A stretch of DNA of 64,000 bases from a virus, in the IMG/VR virus record IMGVR_UViG_3300034198_013268, positions 1 to 64,000 of that record. One strand, 5' to 3'. A program made the position numbers and the translations under genes. Shown here piece after piece: positions 1 through 6,158 of the stretch. The notes under the pieces were generated by a model. It was not told where the DNA came from, ran no database searches, and saw only the letters and a list, made by a program, of their open reading frames with translations. The stretch's first letter is position 1. Every line of letters starts with the position of its first letter.

Positions 1-168
1 ATAACCATAGTCTTCTGCGGTGACTGTGCTGTCACCAAGATAAATTACTCCAGTTTCATCAATATTCTGAATAGACATAGTCATGGAATATTGGACCATA
101 TCAATATCGTCAACAAGCACCTCCGACCTCGTGGTATTAATTGTTAAAATTCCATGTCTAAGAGGCAT
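1..168 (-). CDS. Hypothetical phage protein, 3' end outside window
   Basis: The start is ATG at 168, preceded by a clear ribosome binding site (AAGGA) six bases upstream on the minus strand. The 56 visible codons begin MPLRHGILTIN and contain a VIYLGDSTVT segment. Similar short beta-rich stretches occur in small virion-associated or fiber-linked phage proteins, but that resemblance is weak. The gene reads out of the window, so its length is unknown. It lies 52 bases downstream of another beta-rich small gene on the same strand, which fits a shared transcript of structural genes. I cannot name its function. Confidence 0.6.
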   Translation of the reverse strand, partial: MPLRHGILTINTTRSEVLVDDIDMVQYSMTMSIQNIDETGVIYLGDSTVTAEDYGY

Positions 169-220
169 ATTGTTTTCCTTCCGTTTCCAATAGGGTGCTT
201 TTAATGTATTGTACGGTTTA

Positions 221-583
221 TTAGTCGGCAATGCCGACATAGGAGATTGCGATGAGGATGCCTGCGCCTGCAACGCTTGAGCCAATTTGGGTTACGTCAA
301 GGTCAATAACGTTACCCTTGCGGAATACGAAACCATCCGTTGCAACTGTTCCTGTTGCTGTTGCAGCATATTCGGCTGCTGGGATTGTGAAAGTTCCAAT
401 GGTGGTAGCGCCTGCTTGAATTCTTGCAATCAGAGATGCACCGGTAGGCGCGGTCTTGAGGCCGGCAGTTGCGTTGGTCATTTTTCCATCACATGGCATA
501 ACAATGCGAAGAACGTTTGCGGATACGGTAAGCGTACCTTCTGTCTGGATGGTGAATATTGATTGTGGGATAATGCCTGACAT
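221..583 (-). CDS. Small beta-rich protein, putative virion component
   Basis: This encodes 120 residues from an ATG with a good ribosome binding site (AGGAG). The sequence is rich in Thr, Ala, Ile and Gly and reads as alternating short beta strands (FTIQTEGTLTV, ATTIGTFTIPAAEY, FRKGNVIDLDV), with no enzyme motif. Such composition is common in head-decoration or fiber-tip jelly-roll proteins of phages, so a structural role is likely but not proven. The stop codon sits inside a short hairpin (GTCGGC ATT GCCGAC), without a T run behind it. A partial gene follows on the same strand. Confidence 0.55.
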   Translation of the reverse strand: MSGIIPQSIFTIQTEGTLTVSANVLRIVMPCDGKMTNATAGLKTAPTGASLIARIQAGATTIGTFTIPAAEYAATATGTVATDGFVFRKGNVIDLDVTQIGSSVAGAGILIAISYVGIAD

Positions 584-622
584 TTTTTCTCCTGTTGTTA
601 GATGGTACTTACATTATGCCAT

Positions 623-637
623 ATCCAGAATCTGGAT
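623..637. other. Perfect 7-bp palindrome
   Basis: ATCCAGA-A-TCTGGAT is a perfect inverted repeat with a one-base centre. It lies directly behind the stop codon of the gene at 638-904 and upstream of the gene at 221-583. A loop of one base is too small for a terminator hairpin, so a protein-binding dyad is the better reading. Function is unknown. Confidence 0.35.
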
Positions 638-904
638 TTAGTCAGGTATTTCTGAGGCTTTCATCAAGATGTCGCGTAAAGCAAACGCCAACATATTATT
701 AGTCTCGAATGAAGTCCATAATTCGCTACTGTTTGCTACGTCACGATTGCTGCTATAGGCATCGTTGATTGACTTTATTGCTAGATTAGACATTTCTTCG
801 TGGAATACAAAAGCCTCCACTACCAGGTCAAGGACTTTATATACGTCCAAGTCCGAGCGGTCGATACCCATGTGCGTTATTAGCTGGTTGTCTATATTTG
901 ACAC
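638..904 (-). CDS. Hypothetical alpha-helical protein
   Basis: The preferred start is GTG at 904, because AGAAGGA lies five bases upstream. A longer reading from an ATG at 940 has no ribosome binding site and would start inside a stable hairpin. The product is 88 residues (starting MSNIDNQL), acidic and mostly helical, with no recognised domain. It is the middle gene of a minus-strand run with a nuclease-like gene upstream. I do not recognise the family. Confidence 0.5.
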   Translation of the reverse strand: MSNIDNQLITHMGIDRSDLDVYKVLDLVVEAFVFHEEMSNLAIKSINDAYSSNRDVANSSELWTSFETNNMLAFALRDILMKASEIPD

Positions 905-926
905 AAAATTCCTTCTGTAGGGGGAA

Positions 927-956
927 CTGCCCGCCCCCATTTAAGGAGGCAGGCAG
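927..956 (-). terminator. GC-rich hairpin, possible terminator or attenuator
   Basis: On the minus strand the 12-base arms CTGCCTGCCTCC and GGGGGCGGGCAG pair fully, counting two G-U pairs, around a 6-base loop. It lies between the stop of the gene at 1005-1448 and the start of the gene at 638-904. No T run follows, so termination would be weak or factor-dependent. The pairing is continuous only on the minus strand; the plus strand has two A-C mismatches. Confidence 0.4.
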
Positions 957-1004
957 AACCTAATATGATGGTTCGTCAATTACGGTTGCAGAGCCCGAAC
1001 ACTT

Positions 1005-1448
1005 TTACTCTGCATCGTACTTCTCGCTTAACACCAGGTCTGACACATGTGCTGGAAGGAGCAAGAACCCTTTGGAAGGGTTATCGCTCGATGAAGCAAA
1101 GGTCACCTTACTGAGTGTGGAGTAGTTCTTACGAAGATAGCGCTTGATGCGGTCGACTGCAACCACTAAAAAAGCTCCATCTAGATGATATTGATAGACC
1201 CACCATTTGGCGGTTGTTACGTTTATTCCACTAACAACCCAGTCTTCCGTGCCGTCTTCTTTGAGACGTTGTCTTGGCCATTGCTCGGTTTCTATGACCA
1301 TTTTGCCGTTGCGATAGCGGTCGGTTTTTACTTCTATATCGCCAGAAGCAATATCTTCAATAAATTTACGGACAACATCCTCGCCGGCCTCGCCAAAAGC
1401 CAAGTCTTTAAGGAAATTTGGGGCCTGTATGTCAAAACGGTTAGTCAT
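1005..1448 (-). CDS. PD-(D/E)XK-like nuclease candidate
   Basis: The product is 147 residues from ATG at 1448. Near the N terminus are GEAGEDVVRKF and then D-I-E-V-K-T-D, an E-x-K arrangement typical of the restriction-endonuclease fold, in which the N-terminal Glu and the central E-V-K could form the metal site. A later ETEQ fits a further catalytic strand. Length and order resemble small phage-encoded nuclease-fold proteins, but sequence alone does not show activity. There is no ribosome binding site. A promoter with its -10 only eight bases upstream of the ATG suggests a leaderless transcript. Confidence 0.5.
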   Translation of the reverse strand: MTNRFDIQAPNFLKDLAFGEAGEDVVRKFIEDIASGDIEVKTDRYRNGKMVIETEQWPRQRLKEDGTEDWVVSGINVTTAKWWVYQYHLDGAFLVVAVDRIKRYLRKNYSTLSKVTFASSSDNPSKGFLLLPAHVSDLVLSEKYDAE

Positions 1449-1456
1449 TAGGGACA

Positions 1457-1485
1457 AGACTACACAGTTATGTAATTTTCCGCAA
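1457..1485 (-). promoter_or_regulatory. Sigma70-type promoter for the nuclease-like gene
   Basis: On the minus strand TTGCGG and TAGTCT are separated by 17 bases. The -10 ends eight bases before the ATG at 1448, so transcription would start at or next to the start codon. It faces away from the plus-strand promoter at 1507-1535, making a compact divergent control region. Confidence 0.5.
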
Positions 1486-1506
1486 CCTTAAAAATAAACT
1501 TACAGG

Positions 1507-1535
1507 TTGTGCTTTGCGGAAGTGAGGTGTATAGT
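1507..1535 (+). promoter_or_regulatory. Sigma70-type promoter for the 1568 gene cluster
   Basis: TTGTGC and TATAGT are spaced by 17 bases, 32 bases upstream of the ATG at 1568. It probably drives the basic protein, the tRNA-like element and the small membrane-protein genes up to 2855. Confidence 0.6.
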
Positions 1536-1567
1536 CATACTTCACATACCTATCAAAGGAGTCACTC

Positions 1568-1810
1568 ATGGCGCGTAAGCCTCGTACTTATCAGGAATTA
1601 AAAGACTCGGGAATCGTTCGTCGTGGACGTATTGCTCCCAAGCTTTCTAAGAAAGAAATTCAGGAGCGCCAAGAGCGTGAGCGTATAGCTAATCGTCAGC
1701 GTCAAGAGGCTCGCCGTCGCGCAGCTATGGTTCTGCAGCATAATTACCGTGATGAATTTAGTGAGTTGTACAAGCACGAGCTTGCAAACATACAGTCCGA
1801 AGATATCTAA
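1568..1810 (+). CDS. Small highly basic protein, possible nucleic-acid binding
   Basis: The product is 80 residues, with ribosome binding site AAAGGAG before the ATG. The central part is strongly charged and helical (KKEIQERQERERIANRQ followed by RRRAAMV), with an excess of Arg and Lys. That suggests a single long basic helix able to bind DNA or RNA. No named family is recognised. It has its own promoter and is followed after six bases by the tRNA-like element. Confidence 0.6.
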   Translation: MARKPRTYQELKDSGIVRRGRIAPKLSKKEIQERQERERIANRQRQEARRRAAMVLQHNYRDEFSELYKHELANIQSEDI

Positions 1811-1816
1811 TATCTA

Positions 1817-1893
1817 ACGGGCGTATCCCCTCACTCTTATAAGGTGTAGAAAGGGTAGCTGGTGGCACGTGGGTTCAAATCCCACCGCCCGTA
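1817..1893 (+). tRNA. Atypical tRNA-like element, candidate UAU (Ile) anticodon
   Basis: A perfect 7-bp acceptor stem is seen (ACGGGCG 1817-1823 with CGCCCGT 1886-1892), discriminator A at 1893, and a perfect T arm at 1869-1885 (GTGGG, loop TTCAAAT, CCCAC). Total length is 76, as in normal tRNAs. The middle does not fold normally. A 4-bp stem, CACT with GGTG, encloses the 7-base loop CTTATAA, which would give anticodon UAU with U33 and A37 in place. No ordinary D arm lies before it, and a segment resembling a D arm (TAGCTGGTGGC) lies after it. It may be a degenerate, rearranged or tRNA-like regulatory RNA. CCA is not encoded. Confidence 0.5.
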
Positions 1894-1916
1894 CTACTTT
1901 TCACAGGAAAGAAATT

Positions 1917-2009
1917 ATGAATCCATTTATTGCTTACACTGCAGGAATAATTGTCGGTATATCCATCGGCATTTTTTTAGGTGTTTTTATCTCGAGGAAG
2001 TGGGACTAA
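1917..2009 (+). CDS. 30-residue single-pass membrane miniprotein
   Basis: ATG at 1917 follows the ribosome binding site CAGGAAAG. The product begins MNPFIAYTAG, has one hydrophobic stretch of about 22 residues (IIVGISIGIFLGVF) and ends with the basic SRKWD. It opens a run of overlapping small genes. The composition is that of a one-helix inner-membrane peptide. Phage peptides of this shape include holin accessories and superinfection factors, but nothing here identifies which. Confidence 0.6.
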   Translation: MNPFIAYTAGIIVGISIGIFLGVFISRKWD

Positions 2010-2010
2010 A

Positions 2011-2271
2011 ATGACCGAATCAACATGGACTTGGGTTTTATTTTTCATGGAGTTTATTGGTGTTTTTGGCTCCTATATAGTGGGTAACCAAAAATGGCAG
2101 GGTCATCTAATCGTCGCTCTCCACTCTTATCCTTGGCTTATTTATGCGCTTATTTTTGATAAACCAGGGTTTATAGCGATGTGGGGTTTATGGCAATGTG
2201 TTCATATTCGCAATATGATTAAATGGCGAAATGCTTACAAAAAACGCCAAAGCTACGAGGAGGCTTTTTAA
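2011..2271 (+). CDS. Small multi-pass membrane protein, weak PnuC-like pattern
   Basis: The product is 86 residues from ATG at 2011, with AGGAAG upstream. A longer reading back to 1981 would overlap the preceding small gene and has no better start signal. Three hydrophobic segments are visible (residues about 5-20, 30-45 and 50-65), with many Trp and a basic C terminus. A pattern of Trp, Glu-x2-Gly and a final helix with R-N-x3-W resembles short phage relatives of the nicotinamide-mononucleotide transporter PnuC, but it is half-length. A transport role is only a suggestion. Confidence 0.6.
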   Translation: MTESTWTWVLFFMEFIGVFGSYIVGNQKWQGHLIVALHSYPWLIYALIFDKPGFIAMWGLWQCVHIRNMIKWRNAYKKRQSYEEAF

Positions 2272-2471
2272 TGATGGCTGCATTAACTTTTGTAATTATT
2301 GCCGTTTCATTTATTCTGGGACGAATTACAAATTTCAAAGATGACAACAAGATAAAAAAACTTGAATTAGATTTGTCTATAATGACGAACGCACGAGATG
2401 ATTGGCGAACACGCCATATTGAACGCATAACAAAAGACCGCATAGAAAAGGAATCATCCGATGAGGCGTAA
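2271..2471 (+). CDS. Membrane-anchored protein with charged C-terminal helix
   Basis: The start is ATG at 2271, overlapping the previous stop (TAATG), with GAGGAGG upstream. The 66-residue product has an N-terminal membrane helix (residues 2-17) and then a charged, coiled-coil-prone region (KKLELDLSIM, HIERITKDRIEKE). The design is one anchor plus a cytoplasmic helix. It reminds one of spanin or holin-regulator subunits, but there is no lipobox or cell-wall motif. Function unknown. Confidence 0.6.
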   Translation: MMAALTFVIIAVSFILGRITNFKDDNKIKKLELDLSIMTNARDDWRTRHIERITKDRIEKESSDEA

Positions 2472-2574
2472 GATTTTAAAAATTACGGCACTTGTAGTCA
2501 CTGCTCTTTTTGCAGGAATTGTGGCCTGGGGTGCAAATGTTCTAACCAAAAAAAATAACGAAATGTGGGAATAA
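2461..2574 (+). CDS. 37-residue membrane miniprotein
   Basis: ATG at 2461 lies 11 bases inside the end of the previous gene, in another frame. The product begins MRRKILKITAL, has one hydrophobic helix (ALVVTALFAGIVAWGA) and ends NNEMWE. The positive N terminus predicts an N-in orientation. The stop overlaps the next ATG (TAATG), so four genes in a row are translationally coupled. Confidence 0.6.
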   Translation: MRRKILKITALVVTALFAGIVAWGANVLTKKNNEMWE

Positions 2575-2855
2575 TGAAAAACATTGAAAAGCAAATACGT
2601 GCTGTAGCCGCTGTATTGCGCGATAAACAAAAAGGCACCCTACCGGACGCAGTTACTGTAGAAATAACTCCTGAATTTTTGGAAAATATTGCAGATGAAC
2701 TAGAGTCTCTTAAAAAACAACTAGCCAATAATAAGTACCGCGAGACTTTTGGTATTGAAAAAATTAAGAAACAACAGGGGCCTCACGACCCTTCCGGTGA
2801 TTCTATCTGGAAGCACGTACGCGGCAAGGGTCTGTACGACAAGCCCGATTTTTAA
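2574..2855 (+). CDS. Hypothetical soluble helical protein
   Basis: The product is 93 residues from ATG at 2574, coupled to the upstream miniprotein. It has an amphipathic N-terminal helix (KNIEKQIRAVAAVLRDKQK), a short PDAVTVEI segment, a second helix (ENIADELESLKKQL) and a polar tail. No family is recognised. Its 3' end overlaps by four bases the end of the convergent ParB-domain gene. Confidence 0.6.
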   Translation: MKNIEKQIRAVAAVLRDKQKGTLPDAVTVEITPEFLENIADELESLKKQLANNKYRETFGIEKIKKQQGPHDPSGDSIWKHVRGKGLYDKPDF

Positions 2856-3631
2856 TAATCGGCGTGAGCCTGGGTAAAACTTATCAATCTCTCTGCGGTT
2901 GTAGAACCATCATATGCTGGAGAAGATTTAAGGTACCGAATAAACGTATACCATTCACGCTGTTGTTCAGGAGAGTCAAATACCAGCGTGTATTGAACAA
3001 CAGATTTATTACTCCCGCTTGAATTGATAGCAGTGCTGCCCATTGTTGCAGCTGCTTTAGTGTCTATTCCTTCATTTGCGGTGATGACCGTATCCCCTGT
3101 AGCTGCATCAAAAGAAGTAGTTGCATTTGGCATTAAATTTAACGGCTCATCCGGGAAAGAAATCATTATTGGCGGGATGTAACCGTTGTCTATTTCTTCA
3201 TCTGGAAATTTTTGCACGTGTTCAGTTAACGCGGCAATTTCAAATTCATCCCATTGCAATTCTTGCATAAGACTGGCGTAACTTGAGTTAATTTGTCCGA
3301 GCATGTCCAGAACTAACGAGTCTTCTGTTTGACCTAGTTCCATAGTCCTGTTATCAGCGAGAGCAAACGCTATTGCTCTTTGGTCGTCCGACTCAAGCTG
3401 GACAGCGGCAATGCTTTCCCATCCAAGGAGTTTTGCTGCCATCATCTGGTGGTTTCCGGCAATGACAGTAAATGTTCCATCATCATTTGGCCTTACTACT
3501 ATCGGCTTGACTTGACCAAACTCCGTGTAAGAGGCAGCGATAGCATTTACGTCACCACGTCGTGGGTTGTTCTCGAGATGTAACAAAGAACTAATAGGCA
3601 GTGCTAGATGAGCAATGCTTTCGTGAATCAT
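2852..3631 (-). CDS. ParB/Srx-domain protein with unusual C-terminal half
   Basis: The product is 259 residues. The N-terminal 110 carry a ParB-like nuclease/CTPase fold: NPRRGDVNAIAASYTEFGQV, then KPIVVR, TVIAGNHQMMAAKLLGW and RAIAFALADNR. These match the ParB boxes seen in phage DNA-modification and replication proteins. The Asn of GNHQ replaces the usual Glu/Gly-His-R arrangement. Residues 130-259 are not a ParB HTH domain but a separate acidic region followed by a helical domain with EQQREWYTFIRYLKS. The start overlaps the upstream stop by four bases. It probably acts on DNA or nucleotides; its exact role is unknown. Confidence 0.75.
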   Translation of the reverse strand: MIHESIAHLALPISSLLHLENNPRRGDVNAIAASYTEFGQVKPIVVRPNDDGTFTVIAGNHQMMAAKLLGWESIAAVQLESDDQRAIAFALADNRTMELGQTEDSLVLDMLGQINSSYASLMQELQWDEFEIAALTEHVQKFPDEEIDNGYIPPIMISFPDEPLNLMPNATTSFDAATGDTVITANEGIDTKAAATMGSTAINSSGSNKSVVQYTLVFDSPEQQREWYTFIRYLKSSPAYDGSTTAERLISFTQAHADY

Positions 3632-3864
3632 ATGTCTTCCGATGATTCCAGGCTTAGTGTTGCTTGAATCTTCCCATCAGATACTGCAGTTATTTGGATT
3701 CCCAGGATATGCATGACTATGCGAGCAGTCTCGCCCATGCTGCTATCTAGCTCTACTAGCTCCGCGTCTGTTAGCTCGCCGTTATCGGCAAGGTCCATAA
3801 ACTCTTCTTTTATGTGCCGCCAGATTGACAATCTAGTATCTTCAAAATTTTCCTCTTTTGCCAT
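3628..3864 (-). CDS. Hypothetical acidic helical protein
   Basis: The product is 78 residues, begins MAKEENFEDTRLSIWRHI and is acidic and helical throughout. It overlaps the start of the ParB-domain gene (ATGA), so the two are coupled and may work together. A weak AGGG precedes the ATG. No domain is recognised. The start codon lies within the -35 hexamer of the divergent ssb promoter, so the two units share one control region. Confidence 0.6.
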   Translation of the reverse strand: MAKEENFEDTRLSIWRHIKEEFMDLADNGELTDAELVELDSSMGETARIVMHILGIQITAVSDGKIQATLSLESSEDI

Positions 3865-3892
3865 TGCAATACCCTATCACCCTGGCTATACT
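3864..3892 (+). promoter_or_regulatory. Strong promoter for ssb
   Basis: TTGCAA and TATACT are spaced by exactly 17 bases, 41 bases before the ssb ATG. Both hexamers are close to consensus. Confidence 0.7.
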
Positions 3893-3932
3893 CGTTCAAG
3901 AGAGGCTACGGCCATTAACCAAGGAGATAGTA

Positions 3933-4412
3933 ATGACTACCACCACAACAATGATTGGGAACGCTACGGCAGACCCGGAACTCCGCTACTTTGAGAGCGG
4001 CACAGCAAAGGCAACTTTCAGTATTGCGGTAAATCGCTACTGGAAAGACGACAGCGGTGAAAAGAAGGAACAGACTTCCTACTTCAATGTTCATGCTTGG
4101 GGATACCAGGCTGAGGACGTTGCTCGCGTAGTTTCAAAAGGAACACGCGTAATGATTGTCGGCCGTCTTGAGCAGCAGACATGGGAAGATAAGACATCTG
4201 GAGAAAAGAAGAGCCAGATTGTCGTCATCGCCGACCAGGTTGGTGTAGGACTTATCTCAATCGAGTCATTTGAACGCCGTACTGGCGGAGGTGGCACTGG
4301 AGTCGCCAGCGACAAGGTAAGCACGGCCACACGCTCTGCTGCGCCAAAGAAGCCAGCTCGTCCAGCAGCTCGTCGTTCAGACATGTTCGAGAGCGAAGAA
4401 GAGCCCTTTTAG
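3933..4412 (+). CDS. ssb: Single-stranded DNA-binding protein
   Basis: The start is ATG at 3933, directly after AAGGAGATAGTA. An upstream in-frame start lies inside the promoter and is rejected. The product is 159 residues. The N-terminal 110 form an OB fold of the bacterial SSB type: MIGNATADPELRYF, ATFSIAVNRYW, TSYFNVHAWG, KGTRVMIVGRLEQQ and a final IVVIADQVG strand. A Gly/Ala/Lys-rich linker leads to the acidic tail ending EEEPF, which recruits partner proteins in this family. It should coat ssDNA during phage replication and recombination, working with the annealing protein at 49668-50339. Confidence 0.93.
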   Translation: MTTTTTMIGNATADPELRYFESGTAKATFSIAVNRYWKDDSGEKKEQTSYFNVHAWGYQAEDVARVVSKGTRVMIVGRLEQQTWEDKTSGEKKSQIVVIADQVGVGLISIESFERRTGGGGTGVASDKVSTATRSAAPKKPARPAARRSDMFESEEEPF

Positions 4413-4419
4413 TCGCTTT

Positions 4420-4462
4420 GCCCGCTAGGATTTAGTGTGACTTTCGTCACGTCCTAGCGGGC
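4420..4462 (+). terminator. Hairpin after ssb
   Basis: The perfect 11-bp arms GCCCGCTAGGA and TCCTAGCGGGC enclose an inner GTGAC TTTC GTCAC stem-loop. It begins seven bases after the ssb stop. There is no T run, so termination may be factor-dependent or the element may stabilise the mRNA end. The symmetry would work on either strand. Confidence 0.6.
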
Positions 4463-4492
4463 TAGCAACCCCTTTAAAATAAGGCCCTAACC

Positions 4493-4511
4493 ATCCACAT
4501 GCTGTGGATAA
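4493..4511. promoter_or_regulatory. Dyad containing a perfect DnaA box
   Basis: ATCCACA-TGC-TGTGGAT is a perfect inverted repeat. Read on the minus strand, 4511-4503 is TTATCCACA, the consensus DnaA-box 9-mer; the other arm (CCATCCACA) matches seven of nine. It lies between ssb and the secreted muralytic gene. A second box cluster or an AT-rich unwinding element of oriC type is not obvious, apart from the AT-rich 4561-4585. Confidence 0.45.
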
Positions 4512-4535
4512 CCCTCAGTCAAGAGGTTCCGTGAG

Positions 4536-4564
4536 TTGCGGTCTGCTTTTATGGGGGGTATAAT
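4536..4564 (+). promoter_or_regulatory. Near-consensus promoter for the Rpf-like gene
   Basis: TTGCGG, a 17-base spacer and a perfect TATAAT lie 72 bases before the TTG start at 4637. The long leader carries a small hairpin (GGACG 4587-4591 with CGTCC 4602-4606) before the ribosome binding site. Confidence 0.7.
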
Positions 4565-4636
4565 TAAATTACTAACTATTACATAGGGACGACGTACATT
4601 CCGTCCAGCACTTATTCCCCTATCAAGGATAAAACA

Positions 4637-5662
4637 TTGAAAAAAGTCATTCGCTCATTAGTTTTCGTTACCCTACTGCCATTGTTTGTAAGCAACATGG
4701 CAAAAGCAGAAGAGGAGGCTAGTTTGACAATGGCTACTACTCCATCTGTGCAGGTTGTTGCACCGGCCGTTCAGGCCAAGGTAAAAGCAATGGCGCAAGA
4801 GTACGTTAATCCTTTGCTTGTTGCCCAGCTTAAGACCGGCAAAGCTGGTTCTATAGAGTTTTGGGAAGCGGTATCTTGGTGTGAGACAAATCACGACTGG
4901 AAAAATAGCGGATATTATGCCGGCGGCTTGGGCATTGCCCAGTCGGCTTGGCAGGGGTACGGAGGTTGGGATTTTGCCAAGTCACCAAAGAACGCCACCA
5001 AAGAAGAGCAAATTATTGTTGCCAATCGTCTGTCTTTCTTGGGTTATCAAACAAAAAATGTATTTCTTACCCTTGATGACAAGTTGCAGGGTAAGCCTTT
5101 CTTTCGTCCAGCAGTAGGCTGGCGTAGTTCCAAAAATTGGGGCAAAACTTGTGTTAACTGGAAAACGCGCAAGCCAAATAACTATCGTTTTACGGAACAG
5201 GGTATGGCCAAGTTTGAAGTTACAAATCCAAATAATGTAGCCAGGAGTAAGCCTCATTCCGCCAGTGTTCACAAGTCTTCTGTGTCTACAAATTCGTGTC
5301 CACAATGGGAAGGCAAGTTAAAAAAGTATGGCCTTCCTGTAAAAGAGTTCTCGCGTATTATGTATCGAGAATCTAGGTGTCAACCAAACGTTATTGGGTG
5401 GAACTATTATAAAGGCACCTCATACAAAGACTGCAAGTTGTCCCCGGCGGATGTCTATAAACGGTGCAAGGCGGTGCGCTCGTACGACTCAGGACTTCTA
5501 CAGATAAATTCTTCGTGGGTCACTGTGGTCCAAGAAGTTTGCCATTCAAAGCGTGGAAACATGAAAGTTCTCCTAGACTACAAGTGCAACTTACAGGTGG
5601 CAAAATACCTTCTTGACAATGGCGGTATGGGGCACTGGAGTGGAACGTCAGGAGCGAAATGA
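4637..5662 (+). CDS. Secreted Rpf-like muralytic protein with second lytic domain
   Basis: The start is TTG, with AAGGAT upstream. Residues 1-24 are a signal peptide (basic start, hydrophobic core, AKA cleavage site). Residues about 75-115 match the resuscitation-promoting-factor domain: WEAVSWCETNHDW with candidate catalytic Glu83, then GGLGIAQSAWQGYGG. Residues about 222-340 form a second lysozyme or soluble-transglycosylase-like domain with YRESRC (Glu245) and SGLLQINSSW. Both should cleave peptidoglycan glycan chains. The signal peptide implies export rather than a holin-released endolysin. Its own strong promoter supports independent expression. Rpf domains are typical of Actinobacteria. 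Confidence 0.85.
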   Translation: MKKVIRSLVFVTLLPLFVSNMAKAEEEASLTMATTPSVQVVAPAVQAKVKAMAQEYVNPLLVAQLKTGKAGSIEFWEAVSWCETNHDWKNSGYYAGGLGIAQSAWQGYGGWDFAKSPKNATKEEQIIVANRLSFLGYQTKNVFLTLDDKLQGKPFFRPAVGWRSSKNWGKTCVNWKTRKPNNYRFTEQGMAKFEVTNPNNVARSKPHSASVHKSSVSTNSCPQWEGKLKKYGLPVKEFSRIMYRESRCQPNVIGWNYYKGTSYKDCKLSPADVYKRCKAVRSYDSGLLQINSSWVTVVQEVCHSKRGNMKVLLDYKCNLQVAKYLLDNGGMGHWSGTSGAK

Positions 5663-5859
5663 CATATAAGTACCCAATAGAAGAAGCTAAAGAAAAACCA
5701 CACGACATACACCTTAAATTTGGTGAAAAAATGGACGTTCGCGGTTCTTATTTTGTTGTAGTGCCAGTTACTGCCTGTGCTTGGGTTGGCGCAACTGAGA
5801 GTGAAATAACCTTAGATGTAGAACTTGTTACTTGTCCGCACTGTTTAAAGAGGAAATAA
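5659..5859 (+). CDS. Small protein with C-terminal CPxC motif
   Basis: The product is 66 residues; ATG overlaps the stop of the muralytic gene (ATGA). The C terminus has VTCPHCLKRK and an earlier Cys in VTACAWVG, an arrangement seen in small zinc-ribbon-like actinophage proteins. The rest is beta-rich. It is translated with the secreted lysin but has no signal peptide. Function unknown. Confidence 0.6.
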   Translation: MTYKYPIEEAKEKPHDIHLKFGEKMDVRGSYFVVVPVTACAWVGATESEITLDVELVTCPHCLKRK

Positions 5860-5861
5860 CA

Positions 5862-6158
5862 GTGGTAGGAAAAGATGCTTGGGGATTTGACCCTTCCGGC
5901 ATGATGGCTAGGTTAAGAGAAGGAGAAAAAATGACGTTTGATGAGTGGATGAAAATAGGTCTTGAGTCTGGATGGTGCGGGCCCCCAGTGTGTTACACCC
6001 ATGATGGACTTCCTATGTCCGAAGAGGAAGAAGAAGAGTTTCAAGAAGGAGACCCGTGCATACACGTGATTCGTATGTATGAAAGCGAAGAGCACAAGCA
6101 ATCGGTAGAGGTAGAGCACTCACCGTCACAATGGCGTAACCAGTGGAAACCTACTTAA
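5862..6158 (+). CDS. Conserved phage hypothetical (WCGPPVCYTHDG type)
   Basis: GTG at 5862 is preferred because GAGGAAA lies eight bases upstream and the previous gene stops at 5859. The product is 98 residues. The central WCGPPVCYTHDGLP, an acidic run of seven residues and then DPCIHVIRMYES form a pattern I associate with a conserved hypothetical family in phages of Actinobacteria and Cyanobacteria. Three Cys and two His could bind a metal, but this is not shown. It overlaps tail to tail with the gene at 6151-6384. Confidence 0.65.
   Translation: MVGKDAWGFDPSGMMARLREGEKMTFDEWMKIGLESGWCGPPVCYTHDGLPMSEEEEEEFQEGDPCIHVIRMYESEEHKQSVEVEHSPSQWRNQWKPT

Noticed and set aside
923-940. ATG at 940 as start of the gene ending at 638
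   Set aside because: It lies in the arm of a stable hairpin and has no ribosome binding site; the GTG at 904 has a good one.
4637-5662. Simple cytoplasmic endolysin
   Set aside because: A clear signal peptide with an AKA cleavage site precedes the catalytic domains, and no holin gene is adjacent.
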